Notes: generated by a model from the sequence alone, not told the origin. DNA of 64,000 nucleotides from Seriola aureovittata (GCF_021018895.1 NC_079386.1:5470335-5534334), one strand, 5' to 3'. Positions 1 to 12,825 are shown, counted from the first letter of the stretch. A program made the numbers and translations.

Positions 1-319
1 TCTCTGAGGTGTGTATTCTGGCACTTGGTAAATCATGCACGTTATCAGATTTTCTCAAAGCCTTAACATAGCTGCCGTGGAGCAGCCAAATAATGCGGCT
101 ATCATGCCTAAGTGCTGTAATTCAGCTTTATTTTTTATGTTATCTCTTTTTAATCAAAACCTCCTCCTTATGTTTCCTCTTAAATTTAATCACTCTTGTG
201 ATGGGTGAGCTAACTCCATTATGGTGGTACTTAGCTAGAACAAAAGAATTCACTCAAGGTCTTGTTTAAGTGCTCCTGTACCCTCATGATGCCCTTGCAT
301 GCTGAGTAGAGTAAGTTTT

Positions 320-321
<2 letters not shown>

Positions 322-360
<39 letters not shown>
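322..360 (+). repeat. (GT)n microsatellite
   Basis: About 19 GT units followed by GT-rich degenerate sequence to about 450. Confidence 0.98.
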
Positions 361-364
<4 letters not shown>

Positions 365-1092
365 CCTGTTTGTGTGCAAGTGCGATTGTGTGGATGTCAG
401 GCATGCGTCATGCGTGGGTGCATGCGCTTGTGTACATGCCCTGCGTGGGCTTGTGTACAACACACCCCCCACCACCACCACCTCCCCACCCCCGCCTCAT
501 CCCTCCATCTCCGCATTAAGCATTATTTGGAAAACAACACAATCATGCAAGAGACAAAGCAAGGTTTCTGAGCGAGCATGAAAAGAGAGCGTGAAAACAA
601 CAGAAAACTGGCCTGTACCACTTGACCCTAATGGGGGGGGGTGGTGATGAGGTGGTGTGTGAAGGGGATGGGGGGGGGTTGTGTGGTTGTAAGCCAGGGG
701 AGAGATAATCCCTCCAGTCATGGCGGTAGCCCCCCCCCCCTTGCTCTGGCTCTAACGTGGCGCGCTGGGCTGTCAATCACTCAACAAAGCTGTCTGTAAG
801 GGGATTATGAACCCGCGGACCCTCCCTCCTCTGCCTCACCCCTCTCTTTTTCTCCTCCTAATGCCTTTTCCCCCCCTCTCTTATTCTCTCCATTCACCCC
901 CCCCTTCCTTTCTTTCTCCCAGGCCATCTCCTGCATCCCACCACCTTCAAACCTGCCTGTCACTCCCCTTGTCCACTGTCCCCTCACAACAAAGTACGTC
1001 TTTCTCCCAACACACATTTTGCTTTGCTGTTTGAGGCTTAGTTTATCTTCAGCTTTCCATCCGTCCTCCCTCTGTCCTCTGTAAGCCCCGTT

Positions 1093-1147
1093 TCTCTCTC
1101 CCCCTCTCTCTCTCTCTCTCTCTCGCTCTCTCTCTCTCTCTCGCTCT
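1093..1147 (+). repeat. (CT)n tract
   Basis: CT repeat with single interruptions (CCCC, CG) in a longer pyrimidine-rich block. A (GT)11 array follows at 1225-1246. Confidence 0.95.
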
Positions 1148-1495
1148 AAAGCCGTTCTCACTCTTTCTCTATCTCTTCGTCCCACCCGTGCGTTATTTCT
1201 CACCTAGACAAGGGACAGGTGCTTGTGTGTGTGTGTGTGTGTGTGTACGTGTACCTTTGTGTTTCTGTGCGTATTTTTAGGAGGTGACAGCTGTCCCAAA
1301 CTCGCACTAAGAAAAGTGGCCCTCCACCTACGCATAAAAGAAAGACCTAGATGAGCAAATTATTATCACAGTCGTGGTTTCTTCTTCTCGTATGTATTCT
1401 GCCATTTAACACGTGGACGGATCTGCTCTACAAAGGAAAACATGGCAAAGGAAGTATTCTAAGATTGAACATGTATTTTGCATGCAAGCCTCGCC

Positions 1496-1526
<31 letters not shown>

Positions 1527-3201
1527 AAACTTTGTCGTTTCCGTGGCCTGTGCACCCTCAAAACACACACGTGCACCAAGCTGTCGTCTGGCTAAATGTC
1601 ACATCTCCTATAAATGTGATGAATAGCTCCAAGTCCTATCTTATCTCTCTGTCCTTAACCATCCTGTTTTAAAGCCAACCACGGCTTCCATCGACTCCTG
1701 CAGGTGGTGACAGAAAGCCCTCCTCCCGCAGTCACCCTCCATTAATCCCCCCCCCCCCAACTATCTCTCCATCTCCAGTATCTGTCAGTTAGATGTCTGT
1801 TTAGTTTAAACGTCTGTCAGTGCTCACACAAGCTTTCACTCCTCGCCTCCCCTAACAGGTTTGGCCACCTGTGGTCCTTGTTTTTTTTTGTTTGTAAATT
1901 CCCTCTCTGTTTTGCATGTCGCCACCTCTCCGTCTCTCGCTGATAATCTGACCAGTTTGGCCAGTAGGTCACAGTTCGTTGGCGGACGTTAACTGGTTAA
2001 TCTGCCTCAATCCTACGAATAATCTTGCCGCTTTAATCCAACATTCAGCAGTCGGCCCCTGCATGGGGGGGAAATAAAGATTTGTCTTTGTCAGCAGTGA
2101 AAAGGAGATTTAAGGGTGAAGTTCACACAACTTTTAATTAAAGTTCTGTTTTAGCTGTTCCTGTTTTTTTTTTTTGTTTTTTTTTAGGTCAGTTCAGTTT
2201 TTGCCAGTTTCAAAATGTAAGTTTTAGTAATTTATATGTATTTCTGTATTTTAAAACATCCACTTTTTATTTGGGATCTCGTGTTTACAGATTCCCTCTG
2301 TACTTTTATTTATTTTGTCACAGGCAAAAGTCTTAAATTTTTCACATTTGAGTCACTTTTTTTCTTCCATAAATTTATATCTCATTTCAGTTTATCCTAA
2401 AGTGTTTTTCATGGTTAGATTTCGACTTCTTGTTAACAATAATAACCCTGAAGGAGACCATGATGCAAAGAGAGATGGGGAAAAAAAAGAAAAAAAAAAA
2501 GAAACTGATTGAGAGATGGAGAGATGCTGAGATTTAACAACCATTCATTTTACCATTAAGAGAACGAGATTAGATGACGACGAGGAGTGAAAGTGGAGGA
2601 GAAGGGAGAAAAGGCAGAGAGACAGAGAGAGAGAGAGACTTAATGTGGGTGACAGGGTTGTTATCTAGCAGGCGGCTGATGGTTTTAAAAGATGTATTAT
2701 CTTGTGTATCTCATATTGGATTAAGCTTCATTCTCTTGCACGTGTCCCTCTCTGATTGACGCTCTGATTAAAGACATCCACTGGCAGAGCCGCAGAGACG
2801 GGAGGGGGGGGGGTGGGAGAGTGGAGTAGTGTGGGGGGGTGAGGTGCAGTACTTAAGCTAGTACTTAAAGCTGGGCCAGTATACACACCCTTCAGAGTAC
2901 TGGCTTGAGTATCATTATTTATCAGTCAGTACCTCAACCTTTTTAATGGATGAATGTAGGTGCAGTTATTCTAATGTGTCTTTTTCTTTTTTTTTTTAAA
3001 CTGAGCTGTGAGCTGTGACCAGTCAAGCTGTGCTGGTACAGCATGAATATTTTCCCCCTGCTCAGCACAACAAAGTGGGGAAAAAAGTCACCCCGATGAC
3101 ATGAAGTGTGCTGGCTGGCACAAAGAAACCTGTCTGCATCTCCACAGCTCACGGCGGAGGTTTCTGCCTGTGCTGTTCCTACCGGCAACTGCTGAAAACT
3201 A

Positions 3202-3260
3202 GGGCTGAGCGATATGCAAATAAAATCATATTGCGATTACATTAGACGCGCTGGGGCTTG
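3202..3260 (+). mobile_element. hAT-type terminal sequence (GGGCTGAGCGATAT)
   Basis: AGGGCTGAGCGATATGC, then AATCATATTGCGATTAC, resembles the terminal region of a common fish hAT-like repeat. The matching far end was not located. The sequence up to about 3860, including an A-rich part at 3520-3542, may be its interior. Confidence 0.5.
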
Positions 3261-5187
3261 CACCAAAAAAAGCATCTGGAGAATATGATTTGTGTATAGG
3301 CCGGGGCGTCTCTGTAGCCCCACACTGCTTCATTTATGTAGCAACAAATTTTATCTTTATCAAGAAACCTGCAGCTCCTGCTTTTTGCATGTTGCACTCG
3401 TATAATAATTGAGCCGTACCGAAAACTCATCTACCAACCAAATAGCACAGAGTACGTCTATATCGTGTGACCCGACGATTTCAGGCGAGCCAGGGCGCCA
3501 ACGCAGAGGCGGCCGGCAAACCAAAAAAAAACAAAAAAAAACTGCAGGGTCATCCAGCGAAAAGGTTGAACCAGAGTCGGCTTTTGCTGCAGCGCAACAT
3601 GACGACATCTGTCGAGGCTCTGCGCTGGTCAACACACTCCTGATGGATAACTTTACAATGTGGCTGCCGTGTTTCTCTGGGTTTACCTCACAATCGTGAC
3701 AGTTGCAGGGCAGATTTCGGTCTGAACGCTTCCTAAAAAAAGCTCTTTAAACTACACTGCTGCTTTCATAGCCGCTTCGCAATAAAAGCCCCCCCACCCT
3801 CATTGGTTGAAACTTTTAACATAAAGTAGCAGCAGGAGGCGCTCGGTTTGAATCAGCTTTTATTCAAAGCAGCTCTGATGCAGCCGAAAGTGATCAGTAC
3901 ACAGTAAACTGCTGCTGATATCTGGAGGTGTAAACAAAAAAATAAAGACAGGAGAGACTCAGTTAGAAGCAAGAGTACAGAGGTACCTTTAAACACAGAG
4001 CTTTCTTTCTTGTTACCAGCACTGCCACTCCTCAGTTTAGCACAGCTTTAACACACAGCTTTTCTGGGAGGCAGAACATCGCAGACAGAGTTTCTACCAA
4101 GCAGGACCAGAACAGCATGGCTCACTGCAGCTTCGCTTTAGTAGGCTGTGGTGGAAATACGGTGTCCGTGGCTTGGCATGCTTTGGCGGAATTAAAGTGG
4201 CTAACCTGGGCCCACGGGAGAACAGTATGAGAATCAGCCCAAAAATTTGGCCTGTTTCCTGCTCAAACAAGCCACAAGAGGTGAAAGGCGAGAGGTGAGA
4301 GGAGGTGTGAAGTACGATATGTGGTCTCGTCCAGTCAAAAACCTGCCGGATAAGAGCTTTAAGAGATTTCTGCCGCCGTCTCCAAAACCCTCCAGCCATA
4401 AATCTGTTTGCACAGAGCCCAGCAGGTACCCTGTGCACATGAGGCAGTATTAGTGTTTTTGTATCAGGAATTAGTCATTAATACCCTCCCATGAATAATT
4501 GTTGCGCATGCTTCGTCCCCATGAGCGCTGTATGTTAACAGTAGTGGCAGCGTTTTTCACTCCAGCACAAGTGCTGGAGTGAGGAGCGACAGTAGAGAGG
4601 AGATGAAGGGAACGAGGGTTAAAAAAGAAAAAGAAGGAGATGAGAAGGTGTCTCATATTAGAAACCATAGCCCCCGTTACACAGCCTGTTCAGTGTCGCG
4701 CCTGCCGTCCCGCATCAAAGGTACAAAAACAGACTGGCCGAAACAGTGTCTGTACAAAAGGGATGACGGCGGTGTGGGATCTGAAATCTCACAAGGGGGG
4801 GGGCATTATGTGGCTTTGTTTGGTTCAGTATAAACAAGTAAAGGCGGCATAAAGAAGGGAAGGTCTTAACAGCAATATAGCAGGTTCGCTGTATTAAAAG
4901 GGACTCGCGTCTCTGATCTATTTGGTCTCATCTCACACCTCCGCCGTAGCGCGTCCCTTTCTCTCCCACTCCTTTTCTTACCCGCTCTCTCTCCCCTATT
5001 CTCTCCCGATGCCTCTCTCCCACCCTCTCCAATTCTCTCCCTCTCACCCTCCACTCTCCCTTTGTCGCACTTGTGTCTCTCTCTTGATATTTCTCACTCT
5101 TTCTCTCTTTCATACCCCGCAGTCTCTCACCAGCAAAAAAGTTCTCATGCTCAGTTTGGTGTGCAGCCTGTCAAGCTCGCTTTGAAT

Positions 5188-5212
5188 ACACGCACACACA
5201 CGCACACACACT

Positions 5213-5264
<52 letters not shown>
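5188..5264 (+). repeat. (CA)n microsatellite
   Basis: CA/CGCA variants lead into 22 clean CA units at 5221-5264. Confidence 0.98.
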
Positions 5265-5265
<1 letters not shown>

Positions 5266-5881
5266 CAGCATATACTCCTATAACTCTAGCATGCAGCCAA
5301 GGGAATAATAGAATCAAGGAATACTCTGAGATAAAGCGGAGAAGGGGGGAGGGAGGGAGGGGGGAATAAAAGGATAAAGCAGACTGAGAGGGATAGAGAG
5401 CTTCATATTATTAATTTAGCTGGAGAAAGAGAAAGAGAGGGAATTTCTTTCTAACCACCCCCCCCACCCCACCCCACCCCTACGAACACCGCTGCTTCCA
5501 TAGCGCTTCTATAGTGGCACACAATGGAGAGATTGGAGCAGGAGGGGGGAGAAACAGAGAGGTAGAGATAATCCATCCTGCTGTATAAACCATGGAGTTA
5601 ACTGTTTCACATCGGCTTGGCCCGCTTTTATTCCTCCGTCATCATGCCTCTCGATCTAATTTTCTTCCATCCTTCCGCTCGCTATCTTTCATTTGCTTTA
5701 ACTCTGTCTTTTCTCTTCTTCTCCTCCTCCTCCCTCCGTCTTCATCTCCATCCTCCCATCCCTCCCGTAGCTCCTCCATCTACCTCTCTGTGGGCTCTCT
5801 CCCTAATCCCCCCAACATTTCTTCCAGACCTATACACTAGAATAAACCTGCCCAGTCTCACACAGCCAATAGAGTGTTGTG

Positions 5882-5927
5882 GTGGTGTGTGTGTGTGTGT
5901 TTCTGCAAACACACACACACACACCAC
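5882..5927. repeat. perfect GT/CA hairpin, 21-bp stem, 4-nt loop
   Basis: The left arm, 5882-5902, is (GT)n ending TTT; the right arm, 5907-5927, is AAA followed by (CA)n. The arms are exact reverse complements and the loop is CTGC. Confidence 0.95.
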
Positions 5928-6098
5928 TTTTTGTGTGCTATATGTATGGATCACATGCCCGTGTATGATTTGGTTGTGTGGTTGAGGGTGTATGTTCGCA
6001 GTTGGCAGCCCACTTGCCCGTCAAATTTGGCAGAATATCTCCTCATCTGGCACCGGAAGAAGGAAGGGCGTCCCATTGCGAGGGGATTACACCGACTT

Positions 6099-6137
6099 AC
6101 ACACACACACACACACACACTCACACACACACACACA
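6099..6137 (+). repeat. (CA)n microsatellite
   Basis: Two CA arrays separated by one TC. Confidence 0.97.
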
Positions 6138-6960
6138 TTTATTGGCACATAGTCGCACATTAAGAAATGCAAAGCCCCCATGCTTTCAGCCACACATGGA
6201 CTTATTTGGGTTGCCTTGCTCATTCAGACACAAGGATATCAGTTTCTGTAAATTTATTAGCAAGTATTATGAGCTGAAGGAGTTTCAAGGGAGGGCCGGC
6301 CGCTCAGAGAGAAAATAAATGCCTCTAGAAGTACTATGTATCACTCCTTGAGGGTTAATATATTGGAGAAAGAGAAAATATTTTTATCCACATGCGGAGA
6401 GAAGTCAACACTTCTTTATGTAGCTATAAAGCGAGCTGTCTCGGCAGGATGTGACTGGTGTTGTGAGGCAGCTTTCGAGCCTCCCTGCCCAACAAGAAGT
6501 GAAATGCCAATGAAATGCATTTCTATAATGGGTCTGCTGACAGTGCAGCAGCTACGAGCACTGGGAGGAAATAGTCTCCCGAAGCCTGTTACTGTAAAGT
6601 GTTTCTTTGTCTCAGGAGTGAGATGGGGGGGGGGGCGCTTGTTCGAGTGGGGGGGTGAGGGGGGGGCAGACCGGGCCCTTTGTATGAACCTGATTGATAG
6701 GTGTGTCTGACCTTTAGCACCTCTTGAGAAATCCAACAAGTCATTCTCTCACCTTATATTTAGTCCCCTCAGTATCTGCTTCACACACAGCACACACACA
6801 CACTTTCAGACGGACCCTGGATGGAAACCTAATTCTGTCTATTCTTTCACTCCTTTTCAAAAACCTCCCAATTACAGCCACTCCATTTTCCACCTCCCTT
6901 CCTCTCTCCACCCCCCCTCCATCCTTTCTTAACGAGCAATCTCGTTAATGTCAGAGTGCC

Positions 6961-6982
6961 CCTCTCTCTCTCTGTCTCTGTC

Positions 6983-7017
<35 letters not shown>

Positions 7018-7078
7018 CATTCTTTCTCTCATTCAGGCTTTTGGCCCATAGAGAGAGAGAGAGAGAGCGAGAGAGAGA
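6961..7078. repeat. CT tract facing a GA tract (imperfect inverted repeat)
   Basis: CT/TTTC repeats at 6961-7018 are followed at 7050-7078 by GA repeats, with about 31 bases between. The arms can pair in many registers. Confidence 0.92.
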
Positions 7079-7359
7079 TGAAGAGATAGAGAAATCAGAC
7101 CTCAGCTGAAAGAACAAGTGCCGGATGAGAGAGGTTGAGGGAAGGCAGGGTGTGGGCAGAAAGAAGCCGGAGCCTCCATAATAATGGCCAGACAAGTGTG
7201 TGAGATTACTGCCCTGGTTTCAGGGGGGACATAATTATATGTTGCACAGCCTGTCAGAGAGAATGAGATGAGGGGGGCTGTATTTAGTGATGCACCAGTA
7301 AGAGATTGGTGAGGCGAAGGGATATGACTAAATCTCCACCCCAGCCTGGACGGTTCCAG

Positions 7360-7526
<167 letters not shown>

Positions 7527-8079
7527 GGATGAGTAATGTTAAGCCATTGAATGCTGTAAATTATTCAGAGGCTTCATGCATGGAAACATTATAATTCCAT
7601 GTCTGAGTGTGAATTACCCTCCGTTTTACCCCCAGGCACATATCTCACTCTAGCCCAAGGCCTCATGGGAGATTAAAGGGAGTAAATACTATGGAAGCTG
7701 GACCAGCATATAAACCACATGGAGCGGTCAGATATCCCAGCAGGATGTGGTTGTTCTCCTCTACACTGAATGGAGTCAGTTTGAATCCATCTCGCTGCTT
7801 GTTATCTCTGTCTGTTTCCATGAATCCTGTTCCAAAAATCACCAATGATCAAATTAACATCAGACGAGTCAGGTGGTCAAAGCCTGAACTTCTGTTTCAA
7901 TTACTGCAGGGTCTGTTATGTACGGTCTATCCCTCTTCCTTATTTGGATTTGGTTGTAGAAGAAAAGTGATATAAATATGGTATTAGTTTTAAGGTGCAT
8001 AAACATCAGGATACAGAAACAGCACCTTATGTACACTTCACTGCTAAATGGATAGTCAGCTGCATTGCTCAGCATCACT

Positions 8080-8320
8080 TTTAATCATCAAATAATTGAC
8101 ACCTATCAAACAAAATGCTGAACATTCACTGATTCAAAAATGTGAGAATCTGCTGCTTTTCTCTGTTTTATCAGGTTGTAAATTAACATATCATTGGACA
8201 AAATAAGCTTTTTGATAACATCACTTTGGGCCCTGGGAAATTTTGTAGGGCATTACTCTGTTTTTCTAGACTAAAAATTAATTAAAATAGTTTGGATTGA
8301 ATAACTGAAGCAGCCCTAAT
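8080..8320 (+). mobile_element. hAT-like non-autonomous element
   Basis: It shares order and wording with the copy at 11471: AATAATTGACACC, TGTGAGAATCTGCTGCTTTTC, GGACAAAATAAGC, a GGGCCCTGGGAAATTTTG block and the end GAAGCAGCCCTAA. It is diverged and non-coding. Confidence 0.6.
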
Positions 8321-8518
8321 GTGAATTTACATATAGCTAGGTATTTCTTTCTTTCAGCTTTAGCTACACTACAGCAGCACAACAAATTTGCATTCCTCCA
8401 AAATAGTTAAGGTAACAGCTACCAGCTACTAGCTAGCTGAAAGTTTAGCAATATCAAGACATTTTTTTTAAAGGTCAACACAAACAAACACACACTTGGG
8501 TGTCACTTAATAAAAATC

Positions 8519-9835
8519 AGGGATTGACCAATTATTAAAAATTGGTATCAATATTTTTTTTTTAAACCAATAGCCGATTTAAATAAATTCCTCTAAAAAT
8601 GCGCTGCTTTGGCTCTGATGCAGCAGTCTGTCTGTGGTCTGTAGTCAGCACTCTTTGGTCTGGAGCAATGTCCCACCCGCAGCACAGTGTGGCTGGTTAC
8701 ACGCCACGAGTAATAGTCTGTCTTGCTGAAGGCTGCTGCGTACACAGAGGGACACAGACTAGAGCAGCTGCGGTTAACGAGCGGCTCCGGTTAACGAGCG
8801 CAACTGTGTGTCCGAGGTAAGACAGCAGACATCGCCGGAGTTTGCAGTAAGCATCACAATAATCTACACTGAAGTTACCACAACACCGCACTCTAGATGA
8901 ACAAGTTCATTTGTTAGTCCAAGACACCGAGCAAGAGAGAGAGAGAGAGAAGCCAGCGCTAACTGCTAAGCTAAAGTAACCAGCTGATCTGAACAGCATG
9001 TGAACAACAGCTGAATCAGTGAAAGGCGCTAAAAGGAGCAGAGAGATGTGGGTGCTGGAGCAGAACTAGGGTGAGTTGAAATGTACAGCAGGTAGTTAGA
9101 CACTGTGATGAAGAAAAGGAAGCATTACCTGTGATAAAATAGAGCAGCAATAAACACGTATGAGAAACTCCTGCAACTGGAGCTAAGACGCTACGCTGCA
9201 GCACGTCAGCAGGTGATTGGTCACTAACTGCTGTTACTGAAAATTTGTTTTACTACAGTAGAAGTTAAATCACTGTAAAAAATATTCTCAGGTAAAAGTA
9301 CAAAGTGAGTCAGTCTCTGAATAAACGTGTTACATTTTAAAAGCGGGAAACATCTTATTTGGTGATAATAGTAATATATGATAAAACTATTAAATTAAAG
9401 AACATCTTTAGGCTGCCAGGTGAATCAGTTCCCAGGTGAGAACAGCACCGAAATCAACCAATTAATTCCAGTCAGGCTCTTTTCAGTCTGTGCATACACC
9501 TGATAATTACTAATATACACTCAGTTGGCAATTTATGAGGAACATCCAGCCAATACTGATGTAGAGTAACACAACAGTCCTGCAGTAAATCCTCCTTCAC
9601 GAAGGTTACAATGTTCAGTTTGTAGTAAAAATGTTTCTGTGTTACATTATACAGAGGTGTTTCTGTTATTTAGCCTACTCTCACTGATATGAATGGGGCG
9701 GACAACACAATGGACACGCCTGGACACCACGGTGAGTGTCCTCATACAGCACTGGTTTTGTGTTGGCATATCGGTTACAAATATCGGGATTCCCCCCTTA
9801 GAAATCGCATCGGCCGACCCCGACTCAGAATCACC
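8519..9835. mobile_element. possible 1.3-kb non-autonomous DNA transposon
   Basis: The left end is CAGGGATTGACCAATTATT, with TTGGTATCAATATTT behind it. The right end contains ATATCGGTTACAAATATCGG and GCATCGGCCGACCCCG. The two ends are roughly inverted copies (GGGATTGACC... against ...GGCCGACCCC), of a kind seen in fish hAT-like repeats with many ATCGG words. The interior has no transposase frame. The ends are degraded, so the limits are approximate. Confidence 0.4.
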
Positions 9836-10324
9836 TTTTACGAGTGAATTTTGCTTTTTTCCATTCATGTCATTGAGCTTTTACGCATTCAGCATCATAG
9901 CAGCGCAGGATGCTTGTAAAGTCAGCTCCAAGAGCCGAAGCAAGATTTGTATTTCTCGACTTTACATTCAGCTTTTGTAACGCTGTGTTCCCCCTCGAGC
10001 AGATACTGACGAATACAGCTTTATGGCCATTCATTAGGGGCTGCTGAAGTACCCTCAGGGAGATGGACTGGAACAAACAGTTGACTTATGTTGACACAAC
10101 AAGAAGCACAAAAATGGGATCACCAAACATGTAAATTACAACACACGACATTAAACATCACACAGTGATTATTTATAGCTGACTCTTTGTTGAACCTGCT
10201 CTTCTGTAATGTGCCGCTGACTGGAGCTGAAGTTTGGTAGAGGCAGGGTTAGAGCTAGTTTGCAGGGTGTGTGTGGTGTGGGTTGGCGAGCGCTGGGTGT
10301 GAGTGGGAGGTGAACTAGCATGCA

Positions 10325-10430
10325 GCATTAGTTCTGCTTGAGCTGATGTGTTAATTAGCCAGCCGGGTGCATAGATAATTAATGAGAATCATGATTAATG
10401 ACTATACAGTATGCATGGCTAAGGCGGAAC
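10325..10430. promoter_or_regulatory. candidate regulatory segment (TAAT-rich)
   Basis: GTTAATTAGCC, GATAATTAATGAG and CATGATTAATGAC lie within 70 bases, with TATGCATGGC after them. This looks like a cluster of homeodomain and octamer-like sites in otherwise complex sequence. Function inferred only. Confidence 0.3.
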
Positions 10431-10499
10431 GCGACTCACTGATAAGGCGGAAGGAGGAGAAGGATCACTGGCTATTCACCCTCTGCTGAGCGCCCGTCG

Positions 10500-10602
10500 G
10501 GGGTGTGTGTATGTGTGTGTGTGTGTGCGCGCGCGTCTCTGTCTCTGTGCAACATGTTTGCCTGTAAGTGTTTGCACATGTGAGTTTGTGTATCTGACCG
10601 TT

Positions 10603-10694
<92 letters not shown>
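10500..10694 (+). repeat. GT microsatellite cluster
   Basis: GT with a (GC)n patch (GTGTGCGCGCGCG, near 10520-10534) is followed, after about 70 bp, by an uninterrupted array at 10609-10694 (43 units). Confidence 0.97.
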
Positions 10695-10695
<1 letters not shown>

Positions 10696-11470
10696 GCCAG
10701 GCGTGGGCATTGATGCCAGTATGAGTTAGCAGGCCTGGCAGTCGGTAGGACTAATAACAGACTGCAGCAGGTCAGGGGGGCATTTAACACTTCTAAACAC
10801 ACTGGCAGAGCTGCCCACTGATGCCAGATCAGAAGGAGGACCTCACACACAGATCAACAGTGTAATGAAGGACATCAAAATTGATCTGTTGTTGTTCCAC
10901 ATTCTTTCTTTTAAACTCTACGAAAAAAAAATCTCCTTATAAAGGGATTTTTGATCTTAAAGTCTATTGGAGTCTATAAGAGTCTGCCAGAGCAGCAATA
11001 ATAAGTTTCCAATAGAGATGAACTTCTTTTCCTAAATCAAATTATTTTTCTCGACTCTAGTGCAGTGACTTTATTATGTCAAGGAACTGACACTAATTTA
11101 CAAGACATTCTTAAAAAAGTAGATCTGCTGGAAACAGGTTGAAATATTTCTATATTATCGGCAGATGATTTTTTTTTTTAAGACAGAAACGACTTAAAGT
11201 AAAAACTGATAATTTTGTCCTTAAGTAACATAAAATGAATGATAAATAAATACATGGATAAAGTTCATTTAAGACCTTAATTTGAATATCTACAATTCCA
11301 TAAACTGATAAAGACCATATAATATGATCAAAAGCCACAGAACAGTTACTAAATGGACCTTTTGGTGAGATATATGTCAGGAGAGATTGTGGTTTTGATC
11401 TGATAGAGTTTTAGTTATAGTATAGTGACTGTATCTGATCATGTGTCACTTTAAAATCTATTATTAATTT

Positions 11471-11868
11471 CTTAAACATTTAGTTGATTTGTCAATTCAC
11501 AGAAAATAATCCAGCACAAAAATTTTCAACGTGCAAGGTCTCTAGTCTCAAATGTGAAGATTTACTGCTTTTCCCTTTTTGTTTGGAATATTTTGTAGGA
11601 CAAAACAAAATTTTATCGTTCAATGATTAAATGGTCAAAAATAATTGAGAGGGGGCGTCGTGTAGCGAGTGGTCTAAGCAGGCGCCCCATGTGTAGAGGC
11701 TACAGTCCTCGCTGCAGTCGGCCCCGGTTCGAGTCCCGCATCGGACGGCCTTTGCTGCATGTCATTCCCCCTCTCTGCCTCCCCATTTCCTGTCTCTCTA
11801 CTGTCCTGTCAAATAAAGGCATAAAAAGCCCCAAAAATATACTTAAAAAAAATTACGTTGCAGCCCTG
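11471..11868 (+). mobile_element. hAT-like non-autonomous element interrupted by a SINE
   Basis: The left part (11471-11650) reads like a dispersed fish repeat: TTTAGTTGATTTGTCAATTCAC, TCAAATGTGAAGATTTACTGC and ATAATTGAG. The expected end GTTGCAGCCCT appears only at 11857-11867, after the SINE. The family assignment (hAT type) is from memory of similar teleost repeats. No transposase is present. Confidence 0.65.
11651..11853 (+). mobile_element. tRNA-derived SINE, near full length
   Basis: The head resembles a tRNA, most like tRNA-Leu. There is a box A-like TAGCGAGTGGTCTAAG near 11663-11678 that lacks one base of the consensus, and an exact box B, GGTTCGAGTCC, at 11726-11736. A body with CATGTCATTCCCCCTCTCT follows, then a tail CTGTCAAATAAAGGC and an A-rich end. 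This tail is familiar from SINEs in many percomorph fish. The SINE interrupts an older repeat (see the entry for 11471-11868). Confidence 0.85.
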
Positions 11869-12668
11869 CTAATGTATCATTTTTACATGTCTTTGGAACA
11901 GCAGTGAGTCCCTGTGCTCCCAGGTTGATAATTTCCCACAAAGGAGATGTAAAATATTACATTATTTAATCTGATAGCATAAACTCAGTTTGCATATTAA
12001 GCAATTTTTTAATCTTATCTTTAAATTCCCTGCCACAGCATGGTCAGACTACATGACTAAATGAAATTAATTTCCAGTTAAATACTGCGCAGATAACATT
12101 CTTCAGATTTTTATTGAGTTTGGAGACGGAATTGAAGTGATCTTATGGATCAGTGAGTGGAGCCTGGCACCAACCAGAGTTCACTTTCCAGCTGTGCTAC
12201 ATTACATGTGGATAATAAGGTAAATGTGTGTTTGGCTGATAGAAGTATCCAGTAAATGGCAAACACAGCAGTTTGAGATAAGGAAGAATACACAGAACAA
12301 ACCGAGAATCGAGCCATAATGTCATATGATGCACATGTTCATCTGCAATTTGTTCGCTATGAATACTAACTCGGCAGTGACATCATTGCCCGTGGCAAGA
12401 GGTGGTTTGACCGCTGACCGCACGCACAATCGAGGGCTTGACCTCCCATTGGTGCGTCCTGCAACATATGATGCTATCTCACCCAATGAGGCTGAGGCTT
12501 GGGAACATGCTGGGAGGAGGGTTAGAGGGGTGACATACCACTGCTTGCCCTGTATGTGTGTTTGTGTTAATCTGCTTTGTCTGGCTGGATGCACCATCAG
12601 CACTCAAGCGTGACCCTTAACGTCTAAACTCAAATAAGGGAGGTAGGGCGTGGAGGTTTCCCCCCCTG

Positions 12669-12741
<73 letters not shown>

Positions 12742-12751
12742 AAACACACAC
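12669..12751 (+). repeat. CT then CA microsatellite
   Basis: A short CT tract runs directly into CA arrays with TC and AA interruptions, followed by a C6 run. Confidence 0.97.
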
Positions 12752-12825
12752 CCCCCAAACATCCTTCTAGACTCCCATTAACAGAGATTTAGAGCTACTT
12801 AGATCCATGACATGCAGAGGTGTTT

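Noticed and set aside
1351..1626. Open frame starting with a hydrophobic, signal-peptide-like segment
   Set aside because: The N-terminus looks like a signal peptide, but it then runs through a T-rich tract (poly-Phe) with no ephrin Trp-Asn-Ser motif or matching donor. It is not exon 1 of efnb3.
11651..11750. Possible tRNA-Leu gene
   Set aside because: Box B is intact, but box A lacks a base and the acceptor stem does not close. The sequence continues into a SINE body and tail, so it is a SINE head.
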